64,000 bases of DNA from Allosphingosinicella deserti (GTDB lineage: Bacteria; Pseudomonadota; Alphaproteobacteria; Sphingomonadales; Sphingomonadaceae), in NCBI RefSeq assembly GCF_003012735.1, contig NZ_PXYI01000004.1:62001-126000 (forward strand), given 5' to 3'. Every line of letters starts with the position of its first letter. Position 1 is the first letter of the stretch. The translations under genes were made by a program, and so were the position numbers. Below, in pieces: positions 8,659 through 16,969 of this stretch. A model generated the notes under the pieces. It searched no databases and had not been told where the DNA came from. It was given only the letters and a program-made list of their open reading frames with translations.

Positions 8659-9090
8659 ATGGCCGAATTGCTCCTCCTGGTCAGTCTCGCCGGCGAGCAG
8701 GTCGCCGTGCGCGCTTCCGAAGTCGAATCGGTCGTCGAGATCGAGGGGCTGACCCCAGTGCCGCGCGCCGGCGGGCACGTCGCAGGCCTGACCGCACTGC
8801 GCAGCCGGGTGCTGACCGTGATCGATTGCATGGCCTCGCTTCAGCCGGGTCTCAGGATCGAAGGACCGCGCGATGCGATGGTCGTGGTGGCGGATGGTCA
8901 TCCTTATGCCTTGCTCGTTGACCGGGTCGAAGACGTGGTCGAGGCGAGCGGCGAGATCGCACCGGTCCCGGCGTCGCTGTCTGCCGGATGGACACGTGTC
9001 GCGACCGGCTATGTGCCCGTCGAAGGAACGCTCTTCCTGCTTGCCGATGTTCACGCGCTGATTGCCGGTCCGCTGGCAGAGGCCGCATGA
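8659..9090 (+). CDS. cheW: Chemotaxis coupling protein CheW
   Basis: Single CheW domain (143 residues) that bridges receptors to CheA. It shows the typical double beta-barrel pattern: LLLVSLAGEQVAVRASEVESVVEI, the LTALRSRVLTVID strand-turn (the common version is LRGxVLPVIDLR), and DRVEDVV. The ATG is one base after the cheA stop, so the two are translationally coupled. Confidence 0.9.
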   Translation: MAELLLLVSLAGEQVAVRASEVESVVEIEGLTPVPRAGGHVAGLTALRSRVLTVIDCMASLQPGLRIEGPRDAMVVVADGHPYALLVDRVEDVVEASGEIAPVPASLSAGWTRVATGYVPVEGTLFLLADVHALIAGPLAEAA

Positions 9091-9160
9091 GCCGCTTTAA
9101 TCCCGTGCTTACACTTTGCGGTCTAAGATGGCCGCGCCTTCCGAATAGCGAGTTTTGGTC

Positions 9161-9526
9161 ATGAAGAGCTGCCTGGTCGTGGATGATTCGAAGGTGATCC
9201 GAAAGGTCGCCCGTCACATCCTCGAAACGTTGAATTTCTCGGTCCAGGAAGCTGGCGACGGCCGCGAGGCGCTGACCCGCTGCGAGGAGCATATGCCGGA
9301 CGTCGTCCTGCTCGACTGGAACATGCCGGTGATGGGCGGGATGGAATTCCTGCGCACGCTGCGGCAGCGCAGCTTCGAATCGCAGCCCAAGGTCGTGTTC
9401 TGCACGACCGAGAATGATGCGGCCCATATCCGCGCGGCGATCGACGCCGGCGCGGACGAATACGTGATGAAGCCTTTCGATCGCGAGACGCTTGAAAGCA
9501 AGCTGCAGATCGTCGGCGTCGCATGA
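9161..9526 (+). CDS. cheY: Single-domain response regulator CheY
   Basis: Stand-alone receiver (121 residues). The acidic pocket Asp8/Asp9 and phospho-acceptor Asp52 in LLDWNMPVMGG are present, followed by the conserved Thr in CTTEN and the Lys in VMKPF. It would be phosphorylated by CheA and act on the flagellar switch or on another output. ATG 9161 is preferred over an in-frame TTG at 9155. The stop overlaps cheB by four bases (ATGA). Confidence 0.93.
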   Translation: MKSCLVVDDSKVIRKVARHILETLNFSVQEAGDGREALTRCEEHMPDVVLLDWNMPVMGGMEFLRTLRQRSFESQPKVVFCTTENDAAHIRAAIDAGADEYVMKPFDRETLESKLQIVGVA

Positions 9527-10611
9527 GCAGCGCCGCACCCGCGGCGCCCAATCCACCGATCGGAGATGTGGACCGGTCGCCGCCGATACGCCTGATGATC
9601 GTCGACGATTCCCCAGTTGCGCGCTCGGTACTGGCGCGGATGCTGGGGGTATATCGCGATTTTGAGGTCGTGCACCTCGCCGGGACCGCCCATGAGGCCC
9701 TCGACGCTCTCGCCACGATCGCTATCGACATCGTCCTGCTCGATGTCGAGATGCCCGGCCGCACCGGTCTCGATGCATTGCCCGAGATCCTCGAGCGGGG
9801 GCAGGGCGCCCGGGTCCTGGTGGTTTCCTCGGCCTGCGACGAAGGTGCCGAGGCAGCCGTGAGGGCGCTGGCGCTCGGCGCCGCCGACACCCTCCCGAAG
9901 CCCGGCACCGGCCGCTTTGCAGGCCGCTTCTCGGAAGAGCTCGCCGAGCGCCTGCGCCGGATCGGGCCGGCAGTGCGTCCCGGTCACCCTGTCGCCAGTG
10001 TCCGCTTGCGGCCGGCATCGGACGGGCGGCTGGCCTGCCTCGCACTCGGGGCGTCGACCGGCGGTCTCCACGCGGTCACCGGCATCCTGAAGGCCCTGCC
10101 GGCGATGATCGGCGCTCCGATCCTCGTCACGCAGCATCTCCCGCCGGTGTTCATGCCGTTCTTCGCGCGGCAGATCGAAAGCGCATGCGGTCGCACCACC
10201 CGCGTCGCCGAAGAGGGGCTTGCGCTCCAGGCTGAAGAAGTCGTGCTGGCTCCCGGTCACGCGCACCTCGCGCTGGAGCAGCAAGGGGGCCGGGTCGTGG
10301 TGCGGCTGGATCGAACCCCGATGCCGAGCGGCTGCGTGCCATCGGTCGATGTCATGTTCGCCGCCGCCGGCGAGATGTTCGGGCGCGGCGCACTCGGGGT
10401 TGTGCTGAGCGGCATGGGCCGCGACGGCCTTGAAGGCGCGCGCAAGCTGGTCGAGCGCTCCGGCACCATTTTCGCCCAGGATCGGGCGACCTCGGCGGTG
10501 TGGGGCATGCCGCGGGCGGTTGCCGAGGCGGGCCTCGCTTCGGCGGTGCTGCCGCCTTCCGATCTCGCTCGCAGGATCACCAACCGGATCGAAGGTGGCA
10601 CGTGGAAGTAA
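9523..10611 (+). CDS. cheB: Chemotaxis protein-glutamate methylesterase CheB
   Basis: Removes methyl groups from (or deamidates) receptor glutamates when its receiver is phosphorylated. The N-terminal receiver has Asp28/Asp29 and acceptor Asp74 (VLLDVEMPGRTG). The esterase domain has the catalytic triad Ser178 (LGASTGG), His205 (VTQHLPP) and Asp301 (SGMGRDG). 362 residues, normal length. The start overlaps cheY (ATGA), and the end overlaps the chosen cheR start by ten bases. Confidence 0.95.
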   Translation: MSSAAPAAPNPPIGDVDRSPPIRLMIVDDSPVARSVLARMLGVYRDFEVVHLAGTAHEALDALATIAIDIVLLDVEMPGRTGLDALPEILERGQGARVLVVSSACDEGAEAAVRALALGAADTLPKPGTGRFAGRFSEELAERLRRIGPAVRPGHPVASVRLRPASDGRLACLALGASTGGLHAVTGILKALPAMIGAPILVTQHLPPVFMPFFARQIESACGRTTRVAEEGLALQAEEVVLAPGHAHLALEQQGGRVVVRLDRTPMPSGCVPSVDVMFAAAGEMFGRGALGVVLSGMGRDGLEGARKLVERSGTIFAQDRATSAVWGMPRAVAEAGLASAVLPPSDLARRITNRIEGGTWK

Positions 10612-11453
10612 GCGCAGCCTCCACGCGTGTGTTGAGCAGCATGCTCGAACAGCGCACCGGGCAGCAATTGGCGATGAGCCGCCAATGGCGGATCGAGACG
10701 GTGCTCCAGTCGCTCGTCCGCGCCCGAGGGCTCGGCTCGCTCGATCGCCTCGTTCATGCGGTTGCGGCGGGCGGCGATCCGGCGCTCGCCGACGCGGTGA
10801 TCGATGCGCTGCTCAACAACGAAACCAGTTTCTATCGGGATCGCAACAGCTTCGAGCTGCTGCTCGGCCCGGCCATGGCGCGTCTGGAGCAGGCGCGGAC
10901 GCGAGAGCGGCGTATCTCGATCTGGTCGGCCGGTTGCTCGACGGGGCAGGAGGCCTACTCGATCGCAATGTGGTTCGCCGAGCGCAAGGCGCGGTGGGTC
11001 GGCTGGACGATCGACATCCTCGCCACCGACGTGTCCCGAACGGCGGTCGATCAGGCGCGGAGCGGGCTCTATTCGCAATTCGAAGTTCAGCGTGGCCTTC
11101 CAGTCACCCAGATGATCCGCTGGTTCGAGGAAAGTCCCGGCGCCAATTGGCGGATCCTTCCGGAACTGCGCCGCGCGGTACGGTTCGAGGTTCACAGCCT
11201 GATGAACCCGGCGCCGTCGCCCGCCCGCTTCGACGTCATCCTGTGCCGCAACGTGCTTCTCTATTTCTCCGATCAGGTGCGCCGGATCGTGTTCGCCCGG
11301 CTGGCCGAGGCCGCCGCGCCCGACGCCGTGCTGATGCTCGGGGCCGGGGAGACGGTGATCGGGCAGACGCCTGCCTTCGTTTCCGATCCCGATTGCCGCG
11401 GGCTTTATATCCGTCGGCCCGATGCGCTTCCGGCCTATCGGGCTGCCTCCTGA
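10602..11453 (+). CDS. cheR: Chemotaxis protein methyltransferase CheR
   Basis: S-adenosylmethionine-dependent methyltransferase that methylates receptor glutamates, opposing CheB. An all-alpha N-terminal domain includes LLNNETSFYRDRNSFELL, the family motif. It is followed by the SAM-binding segment IWSAGCSTGQEAYSIAM, then the TDVS and FDVILCRNVLLYF motifs. The GTG at 10602, inside the end of cheB, gives 283 residues, a typical length. GTG 10629 and ATG 10641 are alternatives. There is no receptor gene after it, so the substrates are encoded elsewhere. Confidence 0.93.
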   Translation: MEVSAASTRVLSSMLEQRTGQQLAMSRQWRIETVLQSLVRARGLGSLDRLVHAVAAGGDPALADAVIDALLNNETSFYRDRNSFELLLGPAMARLEQARTRERRISIWSAGCSTGQEAYSIAMWFAERKARWVGWTIDILATDVSRTAVDQARSGLYSQFEVQRGLPVTQMIRWFEESPGANWRILPELRRAVRFEVHSLMNPAPSPARFDVILCRNVLLYFSDQVRRIVFARLAEAAAPDAVLMLGAGETVIGQTPAFVSDPDCRGLYIRRPDALPAYRAAS

Positions 11454-11510
11454 TCCTTCAGGATCGATCAAGGTCTTGACGAAGCGGCCGTAATCGGGCC
11501 GGAAGCAGTG

Positions 11511-12203
11511 ATGAGCGAAATCATCGACTGCCTCTCGCCCAATTTCGACGAGCGGGAATTGCCGATTTCCATTCTCGTCCTCCATTATACGGGGATGCAG
11601 GACGCTGCTTCGGCGATCGCACGGCTGCGCGACCCGGCGGCGAAGGTCTCCTGCCATTACCTGGTGTCCGAGGACGGCCAGGTGCTGAGGATGGTCGACG
11701 AGCAGAAGCGGGCCTGGCACGCGGGCAATTCCTTCTGGCGCGGCGTCACCGACATCAATTCGGCCTCGATCGGCATCGAGATCGTCAATCCCGGGCACGA
11801 TTGGGGATATCGCCCCTTTCCGGAACCGCAGATCGAGGCGCTGATCCCATTGGTCGCCGACATCATGGACCGGCACAAGATCACCCGCGGCAATGTCGTC
11901 GGCCACTCCGACGTGGCGCCGAGGCGCAAGCAGGACCCGGGCGAGCTCTTTCCTTGGGCGCGCCTCGCGAAATTGCGGCTGGCGCTGCCGCGACCCACCA
12001 AGAATCTGATGGATCCCAATTGGACCGACGGTGGCTTTCTGCTTGCGCTCGAGCGGTTCGGTTATGACGTTTCGGATTCTCTTGCCGCCGTGGTCGCGTT
12101 CCAGCGCCGCTTCCGTCCGGAGTTGATCGACGGCGAGATCGACGGCGAATGCCGTGCACTTCTGCTCGCGCTGCTCCTTCCCAAGCCGCGCGGGGATGAC
12201 TAG
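11511..12203 (+). CDS. N-acetylmuramoyl-L-alanine amidase (Amidase_2) with peptidoglycan-binding domain
   Basis: Zinc amidase that cleaves the bond between muramic acid and the stem peptide. Motifs: LVLHYTG (first zinc His), HAGNSFWRG, SIGIEIVNPG, and GHSDVAPRRKQDPGELFPW (second zinc His and active-site Lys). Residues about 165-225 form a PG_binding_1 module (LAAVVAFQRRFRP). There is no signal peptide, which fits AmpD-like cytoplasmic recycling amidases or AmiD-type enzymes whose signal has been lost. The C-terminal binding module is like that of AmiD. ATG 11511 directly follows an in-frame GTG. 230 residues. Confidence 0.9.
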   Translation: MSEIIDCLSPNFDERELPISILVLHYTGMQDAASAIARLRDPAAKVSCHYLVSEDGQVLRMVDEQKRAWHAGNSFWRGVTDINSASIGIEIVNPGHDWGYRPFPEPQIEALIPLVADIMDRHKITRGNVVGHSDVAPRRKQDPGELFPWARLAKLRLALPRPTKNLMDPNWTDGGFLLALERFGYDVSDSLAAVVAFQRRFRPELIDGEIDGECRALLLALLLPKPRGDD

Positions 12204-12210
12204 ATAGCCC

Positions 12211-12592
12211 CTGTCAGAGGGCCGGGCGGCCGCGGTCCGGCTTGGCCGGAGCGAGGAAAGTCCGGGCTCCACGAAACGACGGTGCCGGGTAACGCCCGGC
12301 GGGGGCGACCCCAGGGACAGTGCAACAGAAAGCAGGTCGCGACCGCTTCGGCGACGTGACAGTGAAAGGGTGCGGTAAGAGCGCACCGCGGCCCCGGCAA
12401 CGACGGCCGGCACGGTAAACCCCACCGGGAGCAAGACCGAATAGGGATGGCGCGGGGGCGACCCCATGGGCTCGTTTCGTCCAATGCCGTCCGGGTTGGT
12501 TGCTTGAGGGGCGGAGCGATCCGCCTCCTAGAGGAATGGTCGCACAGGCGGGGAACCGCTGGACAGAACCCGGCTTATAGGCCCTCTGGCAT
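12211..12592 (+). ncRNA. rnpB: RNase P RNA (M1 RNA, bacterial type A)
   Basis: Catalytic RNA that matures the 5-prime ends of tRNAs. Recognised by the conserved core GAGGAAAGTCCGGGCTCC (about 12249-12266), the ACAGAAAGCA and AGTGAAAGGGTGCGGTAAGAG segments, and the 3-prime conserved block GGACAGAACCCGGCTTATAG. Helix P1 is formed by CAGAGGGCC (12215-12223) and GGCCCTCTG (12580-12588). A T-run at 12592-12596 follows P1 and can serve as terminator. There is no protein gene in the interval. Confidence 0.97.
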
Positions 12593-12632
12593 TTTTGTCC
12601 CCTGCGGTGGGGGACCGTGGTAGCGAGAAGAT

Positions 12633-13160
12633 ATGGCTCGGCAGACACGATCGAACGACTGGGGTTTCCCGCGCTGGCGGAGCTACGGCTCAGAACGGGC
12701 GGCGCAGCAGGTGCGTCTGTGCGATCGCGAGGGCTGCGATGCGCCAGGCGACCGGCCGGCACCAAAATCACCGAACAGTCCGGAGCGCTGGTATTTTTGC
12801 GAGGCCCACGCCGGCGAGTACAACAAGAACTGGAACTATTTTCAGGGCCTTTCCGCCGAGGACGCCGCCCGTCGCGAGGCTGAGGAGCGCCGCGGCAACG
12901 ACGGCTTCAAGCAATCGAGCCATTATGCCTGGAGCGGTCCCGGCGACGGCACCCGCAGCCGCGAGGAGATGCGTGCGCTCGACATGCTCGAAGTCGAGGT
13001 CGACGCCAGCTTCGACGACATCAAGGCCGCCTACCGGCGTTTGGCCAAGTTGAACCATCCGGACGTGACCCCTGGCGACAGCGAAGCCGCAGCCCGCTTC
13101 CAGGCGATCCAGGCAGCCTACGAGGTGCTCCGCAAGGCCGACGAGCGCCGCACCGCCTGA
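12633..13160 (+). CDS. J-domain protein with N-terminal Cys/His region
   Basis: DnaJ-type co-chaperone of 175 residues with the J domain at the C-terminus: the LEVEVDASFDDIKAAYRRLAKLNHPD stretch ends in the essential HPD motif, followed by FQAIQAAYEVL. The N-terminal half carries a possible metal-binding set (CDREGCD and FCEAH) and no glycine-rich or standard zinc-finger DnaJ domains. This architecture is common in alphaproteobacteria, but its client is unknown. The J domain should stimulate DnaK. It starts 37 bases after the rnpB T-run. Confidence 0.88.
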   Translation: MARQTRSNDWGFPRWRSYGSERAAQQVRLCDREGCDAPGDRPAPKSPNSPERWYFCEAHAGEYNKNWNYFQGLSAEDAARREAEERRGNDGFKQSSHYAWSGPGDGTRSREEMRALDMLEVEVDASFDDIKAAYRRLAKLNHPDVTPGDSEAAARFQAIQAAYEVLRKADERRTA

Positions 13161-13253
13161 CGTCCGCGCCAGACGGGAGAGACGCGCGAGAATTTGCGAC
13201 TCGGTCGATCCTTGGCCTTGCGTAACGATCCTGCGCTTCCAATCTCCCTCGGC

Positions 13254-14135
13254 ATGACCGACACAGCCGATTACACGCCCCCCACAGTCTGGACCTGGGA
13301 TACGGAGAGCGGAGGGCGCTTCGCCAACATCAACCGGCCGATCGCCGGGCCCACCCACGACAAGGCGCTTCCCGTCGGCAAGCATCCGCTGCAGCTCTAC
13401 TCGCTGGGCACGCCGAACGGGGTCAAGGTCACGATCATGCTGGAGGAACTGCTCGCGGCGGGACATGCCGGCGCCGAATATGACGCCTGGCTGATCCGCA
13501 TCCAGGACGGCGATCAGTTCGGCAGCGGCTTCGTCGACGTGAACCCCAATTCCAAGATTCCCGCCTTGCTGGATCGCAGCGGTCCGGAGCCTGTCCGCGT
13601 CTTCGAATCCGGCGCGATCCTTACCTATCTCGCGGAGAAATTCGGCGCATTCCTGCCGGCATCCGGGCCGGCCCGCGCGGAATGCCTTTCCTGGCTGTTC
13701 TGGCAGATGGGCAGCGCGCCGTTTCTCGGCGGCGGGTTCGGGCACTTCTACGCTTATGCTCCCGTGAAGATCGAATATGCGATCAACCGCTACGCGATGG
13801 AGGCCAAGCGCCAGCTCGACGTGCTCGACCGCCGGCTTGCCGCCAACGCCTTCATTGCAGGCGCGGATTATACGATTGCGGACATGGCGATCTGGCCTTG
13901 GTACGGCGTCCTCGCCAAAGGCGAGATCTACGACGACGCAGGCACGTTCCTGTCGGTCCAGGATTATGCCAACGTGCAGCGCTGGGCGGCCGAGATCGCT
14001 GATCGTCCCGCGGTCAAGCGCGGTCGCATGGTCAATCGCGTCGTGGGCGATCCCGCAAGCCAGCTCCACGAGCGCCACGATGCCGCCGATTTCGACACCC
14101 GGACGCAGGACAAATTGCAGAGCGAAGGAAGTTAG
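13254..14135 (+). CDS. yghU: YghU-type glutathione S-transferase (GSH-dependent disulfide oxidoreductase)
   Basis: Nu-class glutathione transferase with GSH-dependent disulfide-bond reductase activity. The N-terminal extension YTPPTVWTWD..GGRFANINRP is diagnostic of YghU/YfcG relatives. It is followed by a thioredoxin-like domain with NPNSKIPALLD and ESGAILTYLAEKFG (GSH gamma-glutamyl site), then the helical domain with IAGADYTIADMAIWPW. 293 residues, normal. ATG 13254 begins at the family start. The frame is open back to 13194. It is cytoplasmic and stands alone between the J-domain gene and the convergent TraB-type gene. Confidence 0.93.
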   Translation: MTDTADYTPPTVWTWDTESGGRFANINRPIAGPTHDKALPVGKHPLQLYSLGTPNGVKVTIMLEELLAAGHAGAEYDAWLIRIQDGDQFGSGFVDVNPNSKIPALLDRSGPEPVRVFESGAILTYLAEKFGAFLPASGPARAECLSWLFWQMGSAPFLGGGFGHFYAYAPVKIEYAINRYAMEAKRQLDVLDRRLAANAFIAGADYTIADMAIWPWYGVLAKGEIYDDAGTFLSVQDYANVQRWAAEIADRPAVKRGRMVNRVVGDPASQLHERHDAADFDTRTQDKLQSEGS

Positions 14136-14152
14136 GCGCTGGCGCCCGCTCC

Positions 14153-15019
14153 TTACTCAATCCGGCGGACCTTCAGGCCCTTCCGCGCGAGAGCGACCTG
14201 AATGCTTTCGGTGCCGACTAGGTGGCCGACGCCGACGGCAACGAACTGATCTTTGTTCCCGGCGAGAAGCTGCTGGATGCGAGCCGCGTAGCGCACGTTC
14301 CTCTCGGAGACGAGCCGGGTATAGAGGCGTGGGGACCGTTGCTTCAGCTCCACGTTGACGATCGTCTCAAGCGCCGCAATGTCGCCTGCCTGCCAGGCGG
14401 CTGCAATCATTGTGGGCAATTGAACGCCGCGCGCGGCGCGATTGATCACGTCTTCCAGAAAGGCGATCTGATCGGCTTCGGGCAGATCTGCGAGGTAGCC
14501 GACCTGCTGCGCCATCGTCTCGAACCCTTCGATCGGTTTGCTTTGCTCCTCGGCGAGGGCTTTGAGCGTCAGATCGGCGCCGTTCTTTGCGTCGAGGCCC
14601 GCCTTCGTCAACGGCAGCTGCGCTAGGGTCATTGCGGCGAGCCAAGGACGCATCGGCGCGAACTTGGCTGCAGGCACTCCATAATGAACCAGCACCGCAT
14701 CCAGCTTCGTCTTCTGTGCTGGCGAAAGCTTTGTTTCGAGCGGATTGGCCGGATCAAGGCCGCGTTGCTGCACGATCGCGCCGGCGCCGCCGCTATTTGA
14801 CTCTGCTTCTAGCCAAAGAGTCGCCGAGGCGCGCATCGCTGCATCGAGGCGCGATGTTCGCCAGTTCATGCCGGCGGGTAGGGCATGTTGAGTCCCGAAC
14901 AGATAAACGGTCGAATCGGTGTCGCTGACTACCCAAAGAGCAGGGGCCGCCTGTGCTGCCGAGCCGATGAACATGGAGAGGGGAAGCAAGATGCGGATAG
15001 CTTTCGTGAATGATTTCAT
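14153..15019 (-). CDS. TraB/GumN family secreted protein
   Basis: Belongs to the TraB/PrgY/GumN (Tiki-like) family, which includes putative metalloproteases. A signal peptide (MKSFTKAIRILLPLSMFIGSA, cleavage near AQA-AP) directs export. Family motifs: VYLFGTQHALPAG near the N-terminus and VGVGHLVGTESI near the C-terminus, with Glu and His residues proposed as metal ligands. 288 residues. The start at 15019 has a GGAGGA-type ribosome site, with a good promoter upstream. The substrate is unknown. It converges with the yghU gene. Confidence 0.88.
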   Translation of the reverse strand: MKSFTKAIRILLPLSMFIGSAAQAAPALWVVSDTDSTVYLFGTQHALPAGMNWRTSRLDAAMRASATLWLEAESNSGGAGAIVQQRGLDPANPLETKLSPAQKTKLDAVLVHYGVPAAKFAPMRPWLAAMTLAQLPLTKAGLDAKNGADLTLKALAEEQSKPIEGFETMAQQVGYLADLPEADQIAFLEDVINRAARGVQLPTMIAAAWQAGDIAALETIVNVELKQRSPRLYTRLVSERNVRYAARIQQLLAGNKDQFVAVGVGHLVGTESIQVALARKGLKVRRIE

Positions 15020-15034
15020 CTCAGATCCTCCATC

Positions 15035-15073
15035 TATCATGTATAACAAGTTATCATGTTATGGCAAGTTATC
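15035..15073 (-). promoter_or_regulatory. Promoter with tandem operator-like repeats
   Basis: On the minus strand, -35 TTGCCA (15067-15062) and -10 TATACA (15045-15040) have a 16-base spacer, placing the start about 15033. The same stretch consists, on the plus strand, of two head-to-tail copies: TATCATGTATAACAAGT (15035-15051) and TATCATGTTATGGCAAGT (15052-15069), plus a third partial TATC. Tandem copies covering both promoter boxes suggest a repressor site for the TraB/GumN gene. The rest of the gap up to 15236 shows nothing. Confidence 0.6.
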
Positions 15074-15236
15074 CGTCGCGGGATCCTCGCGCTGCCGTGC
15101 ACGCGGCTTCCTCCGCTTGTTGCCGATTGGCAGGAGGTTCGTTTCGGAACGTGACGATGGCACGCGCGGTGCGACGGATCGCCCTGATGCGCCGGGGAGA
15201 GAATGCAGGCGAGGCAAGCGTGCTCGCCGGCGGATT

Positions 15237-15683
15237 CTACTTCGTGAACATGAAGGTGCCGGTGACGTGTGCCACCGGATCGGCCGAATCGCCGTCATGG
15301 GCGACGCCGCGAACGAAGGCGACGCTGTTCGTTACCCGATAGCATTCGCCGCGACCGATGATCCGCCGACCGGGCACGGCTGGGCGGAGATAGTCGACGC
15401 GCAGGTCGAGCGTCGCCTGGTGGCGGAAGCGGCCGAGCCTCACCCAGATCGCCATGCTCGTTGCCATGTCCATGAGGCTGATGATCGGCCCGGAAGCGAT
15501 CACCCCGGTCTCCGTGACTCCGATCAGTTTCTCGGCATATTCGAGCCCGAGCTCGACCCAATCCTCGCCATGATCGACATAGGTGATGCCGAGCGATCCG
15601 CCATGGCCGACACGTCCGGCGAAGTCGGTGAACAGCTTCGGGTCGAAGCCCTGCATGCGCGCGAGGTCGGCGACGTCGGTCAC
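15237..15683 (-). CDS. PaaI-type hotdog thioesterase
   Basis: 148-residue single hotdog-fold protein of the PaaI/YdiI class, which hydrolyses acyl-CoA thioesters. Landmarks: a helix segment ASGPIISLMDMATSMAIW, where the PaaI/4HBT catalytic acid (here Asp) lies, followed by TLDLRVDYLRPAVPGRRIIGRGECYRVTNSVAFVRGVAH, the typical beta-sheet. The start is GTG 15683, which overlaps the TGA of sufE (GTGA), so the two are translationally coupled. The acyl-CoA substrate cannot be deduced. Confidence 0.85.
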   Translation of the reverse strand: MTDVADLARMQGFDPKLFTDFAGRVGHGGSLGITYVDHGEDWVELGLEYAEKLIGVTETGVIASGPIISLMDMATSMAIWVRLGRFRHQATLDLRVDYLRPAVPGRRIIGRGECYRVTNSVAFVRGVAHDGDSADPVAHVTGTFMFTK

Positions 15684-16087
15684 GCGGTGAGGCGCTCCGC
15701 GGTTTCACGAACCAGCGCGATCATGTTGGGTATTCCCTGGGTGCGATTGGAGCTGAGCTGTGCCTTGAGATCGAACGGAGCGAGTGCTGCATCGATGTCG
15801 GTATCGATGATCTGCTTCGGCGTCCTGTCCTGGACGGCGAGCAGCACCAGGGCGACGATCCCCTTGGTGATCGCGGCATTGCTGTCGGCCAGGAAATGCA
15901 ACGTGCCGTCTTCACGCGGCACGGGATACAGCCACACGGAGGCCGAGCAGCCGCGAACGAGCGTGGCGTCGGTCTTGAGGGGATCGGGCATCGGCTCCAA
16001 ATCGCGCCCGAGATCGATCAGCAATCGGTAGCGGTCGTCCGGTTCGAGAAGCTCGTAGTCGGCATGGATGTCGTCGAGAGAGGTCAT
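15680..16087 (-). CDS. sufE: Cysteine desulfuration protein SufE
   Basis: Sulfur acceptor that takes persulfide from the SufS cysteine desulfurase for Fe-S cluster assembly. The 135-residue protein has the catalytic loop VRGCSASVWL with Cys47 and the family ending RTQGIPNMIALVRETAERL. It lies away from a suf operon here and is coupled to the thioesterase gene downstream. It is probably transcribed separately from the psp operon upstream (63-base gap). Confidence 0.93.
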   Translation of the reverse strand: MTSLDDIHADYELLEPDDRYRLLIDLGRDLEPMPDPLKTDATLVRGCSASVWLYPVPREDGTLHFLADSNAAITKGIVALVLLAVQDRTPKQIIDTDIDAALAPFDLKAQLSSNRTQGIPNMIALVRETAERLTA

Positions 16088-16150
16088 GGCCGCCGCGCTA
16101 CCAGAGCGAAGGCGGCCCGAGAAGCGTCCTCGAAAGCTGCGCGATCAGGA

Positions 16151-16363
16151 TCAGCCTTCGGCGATCGCCTCCAGCCGGCGGACCCGTTCGCGCAGCGACG
16201 CGAGTTCGATGCGGCCGCCGGACGGCGAAGCCGGACCGGATAGTTCAAGGCGCTTCAGCTCCAGCCATCCGCGCCACCCGCGCAGCAAGGCGAGGCTGGT
16301 CAGCCCGGCTCCGCCAAGGAACGCCGCGGCGAAGGCGAGGGGGAGAATGGGATCGGCCATCAT
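16151..16363 (-). CDS. Small membrane/coiled-coil protein of the extended psp operon (1)
   Basis: 70-residue protein with one membrane segment (PILPLAFAAAFLGGAGLTSLALL) and a short C-terminal charged helix, RIELASLRERVRRLEAIAEG. That helix is the beginning of a motif repeated in the preceding genes of this cluster but truncated after LEAIA. The start at 16363 overlaps the upstream stop (ATGA). No characterised homologue is recognised. It is the last gene of the psp array. Confidence 0.7.
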   Translation of the reverse strand: MMADPILPLAFAAAFLGGAGLTSLALLRGWRGWLELKRLELSGPASPSGGRIELASLRERVRRLEAIAEG

Positions 16364-16599
16364 CACCGATCCCTCAGCTCGTCGATCTGTCGGGCGAGGC
16401 TGTTCTCGCGGTCGGTTGCGATCCGCTCGAGCACCGCGACGCGGTCGCGGAGCATCCTCATCTCCTCCTTCATCCGCAAGGTCTCGGGATCGTCGCCGCG
16501 CGGCATCATATTGCCGCCGTGCCGGTAACGCGCCTTCATCACGGTGGCGACCATCACGATCAGAACGATCAGGACGACCATGCTGTACTGATTCATCAT
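16363..16599 (-). CDS. Small membrane/coiled-coil protein of the extended psp operon (2)
   Basis: 78 residues: an N-terminal membrane helix (YSMVVLIVLIVMVATVM), a basic stretch, and a coiled coil ending LRDRVAVLERIATDRENS...IDELRDR. This ending follows the cluster motif (R-V-x-x-L-E-R-I-x-T-D then E-x-x-x-L-R), which resembles the C-terminus of PspB. The helix topology suggests a cytoplasmic coiled coil. Function unknown. Coupled to the next gene by an ATGA overlap. Confidence 0.75.
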   Translation of the reverse strand: MMNQYSMVVLIVLIVMVATVMKARYRHGGNMMPRGDDPETLRMKEEMRMLRDRVAVLERIATDRENSLARQIDELRDR

Positions 16600-16676
16600 T
16601 CACTCCCTGGTGCCTCGGATCGGCACGTGCATCCATGTGCGCTGCCGTCGCCCGGGCGGATGTCCGTTGCCGTCGC

Positions 16677-16949
16677 TCAGTTCAGCAAGGCCTTGCTCAC
16701 CGTCTCGATCTCGTCGGAAACGGCGATGCCGCGATCCGCGGCGATCCCTTCGAGGATCCGCACTCTGTGCTCCAGCCGCTCGACATGCGTTGCATAGTGC
16801 GCCGCCTTCTCCGCAGTTTCCCTGCCGACTGCGTCGAGCTGCGTCTGATTGAAGCGGTTCTGCCGCTTATGAATGCCGGCCAGCAGCGCGGCTACGCACA
16901 CTCCCGTGACGCCGACCACGAGCAGAGCGATCGTCATGAGCACGGGCAT
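16677..16949 (-). CDS. Small membrane/coiled-coil protein of the extended psp operon (3)
   Basis: 90 residues with an N-terminal membrane helix (LMTIALLVVGVTGVCVAALLAG), then a long charged helix ending ERLEHRVRILEGIAADRG and SDEIETVSKALLN. It is close in sequence to the following paralogue at 16970-17239 (shared SDEIE, HVERLE/HSERLE and A-E-x-A-A-x-Y-A), so the two look like a recent tandem duplication. Function unknown. Confidence 0.75.
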   Translation of the reverse strand: MPVLMTIALLVVGVTGVCVAALLAGIHKRQNRFNQTQLDAVGRETAEKAAHYATHVERLEHRVRILEGIAADRGIAVSDEIETVSKALLN

Positions 16950-16969
16950 GCTTTCGCCTCCCGATCCGG

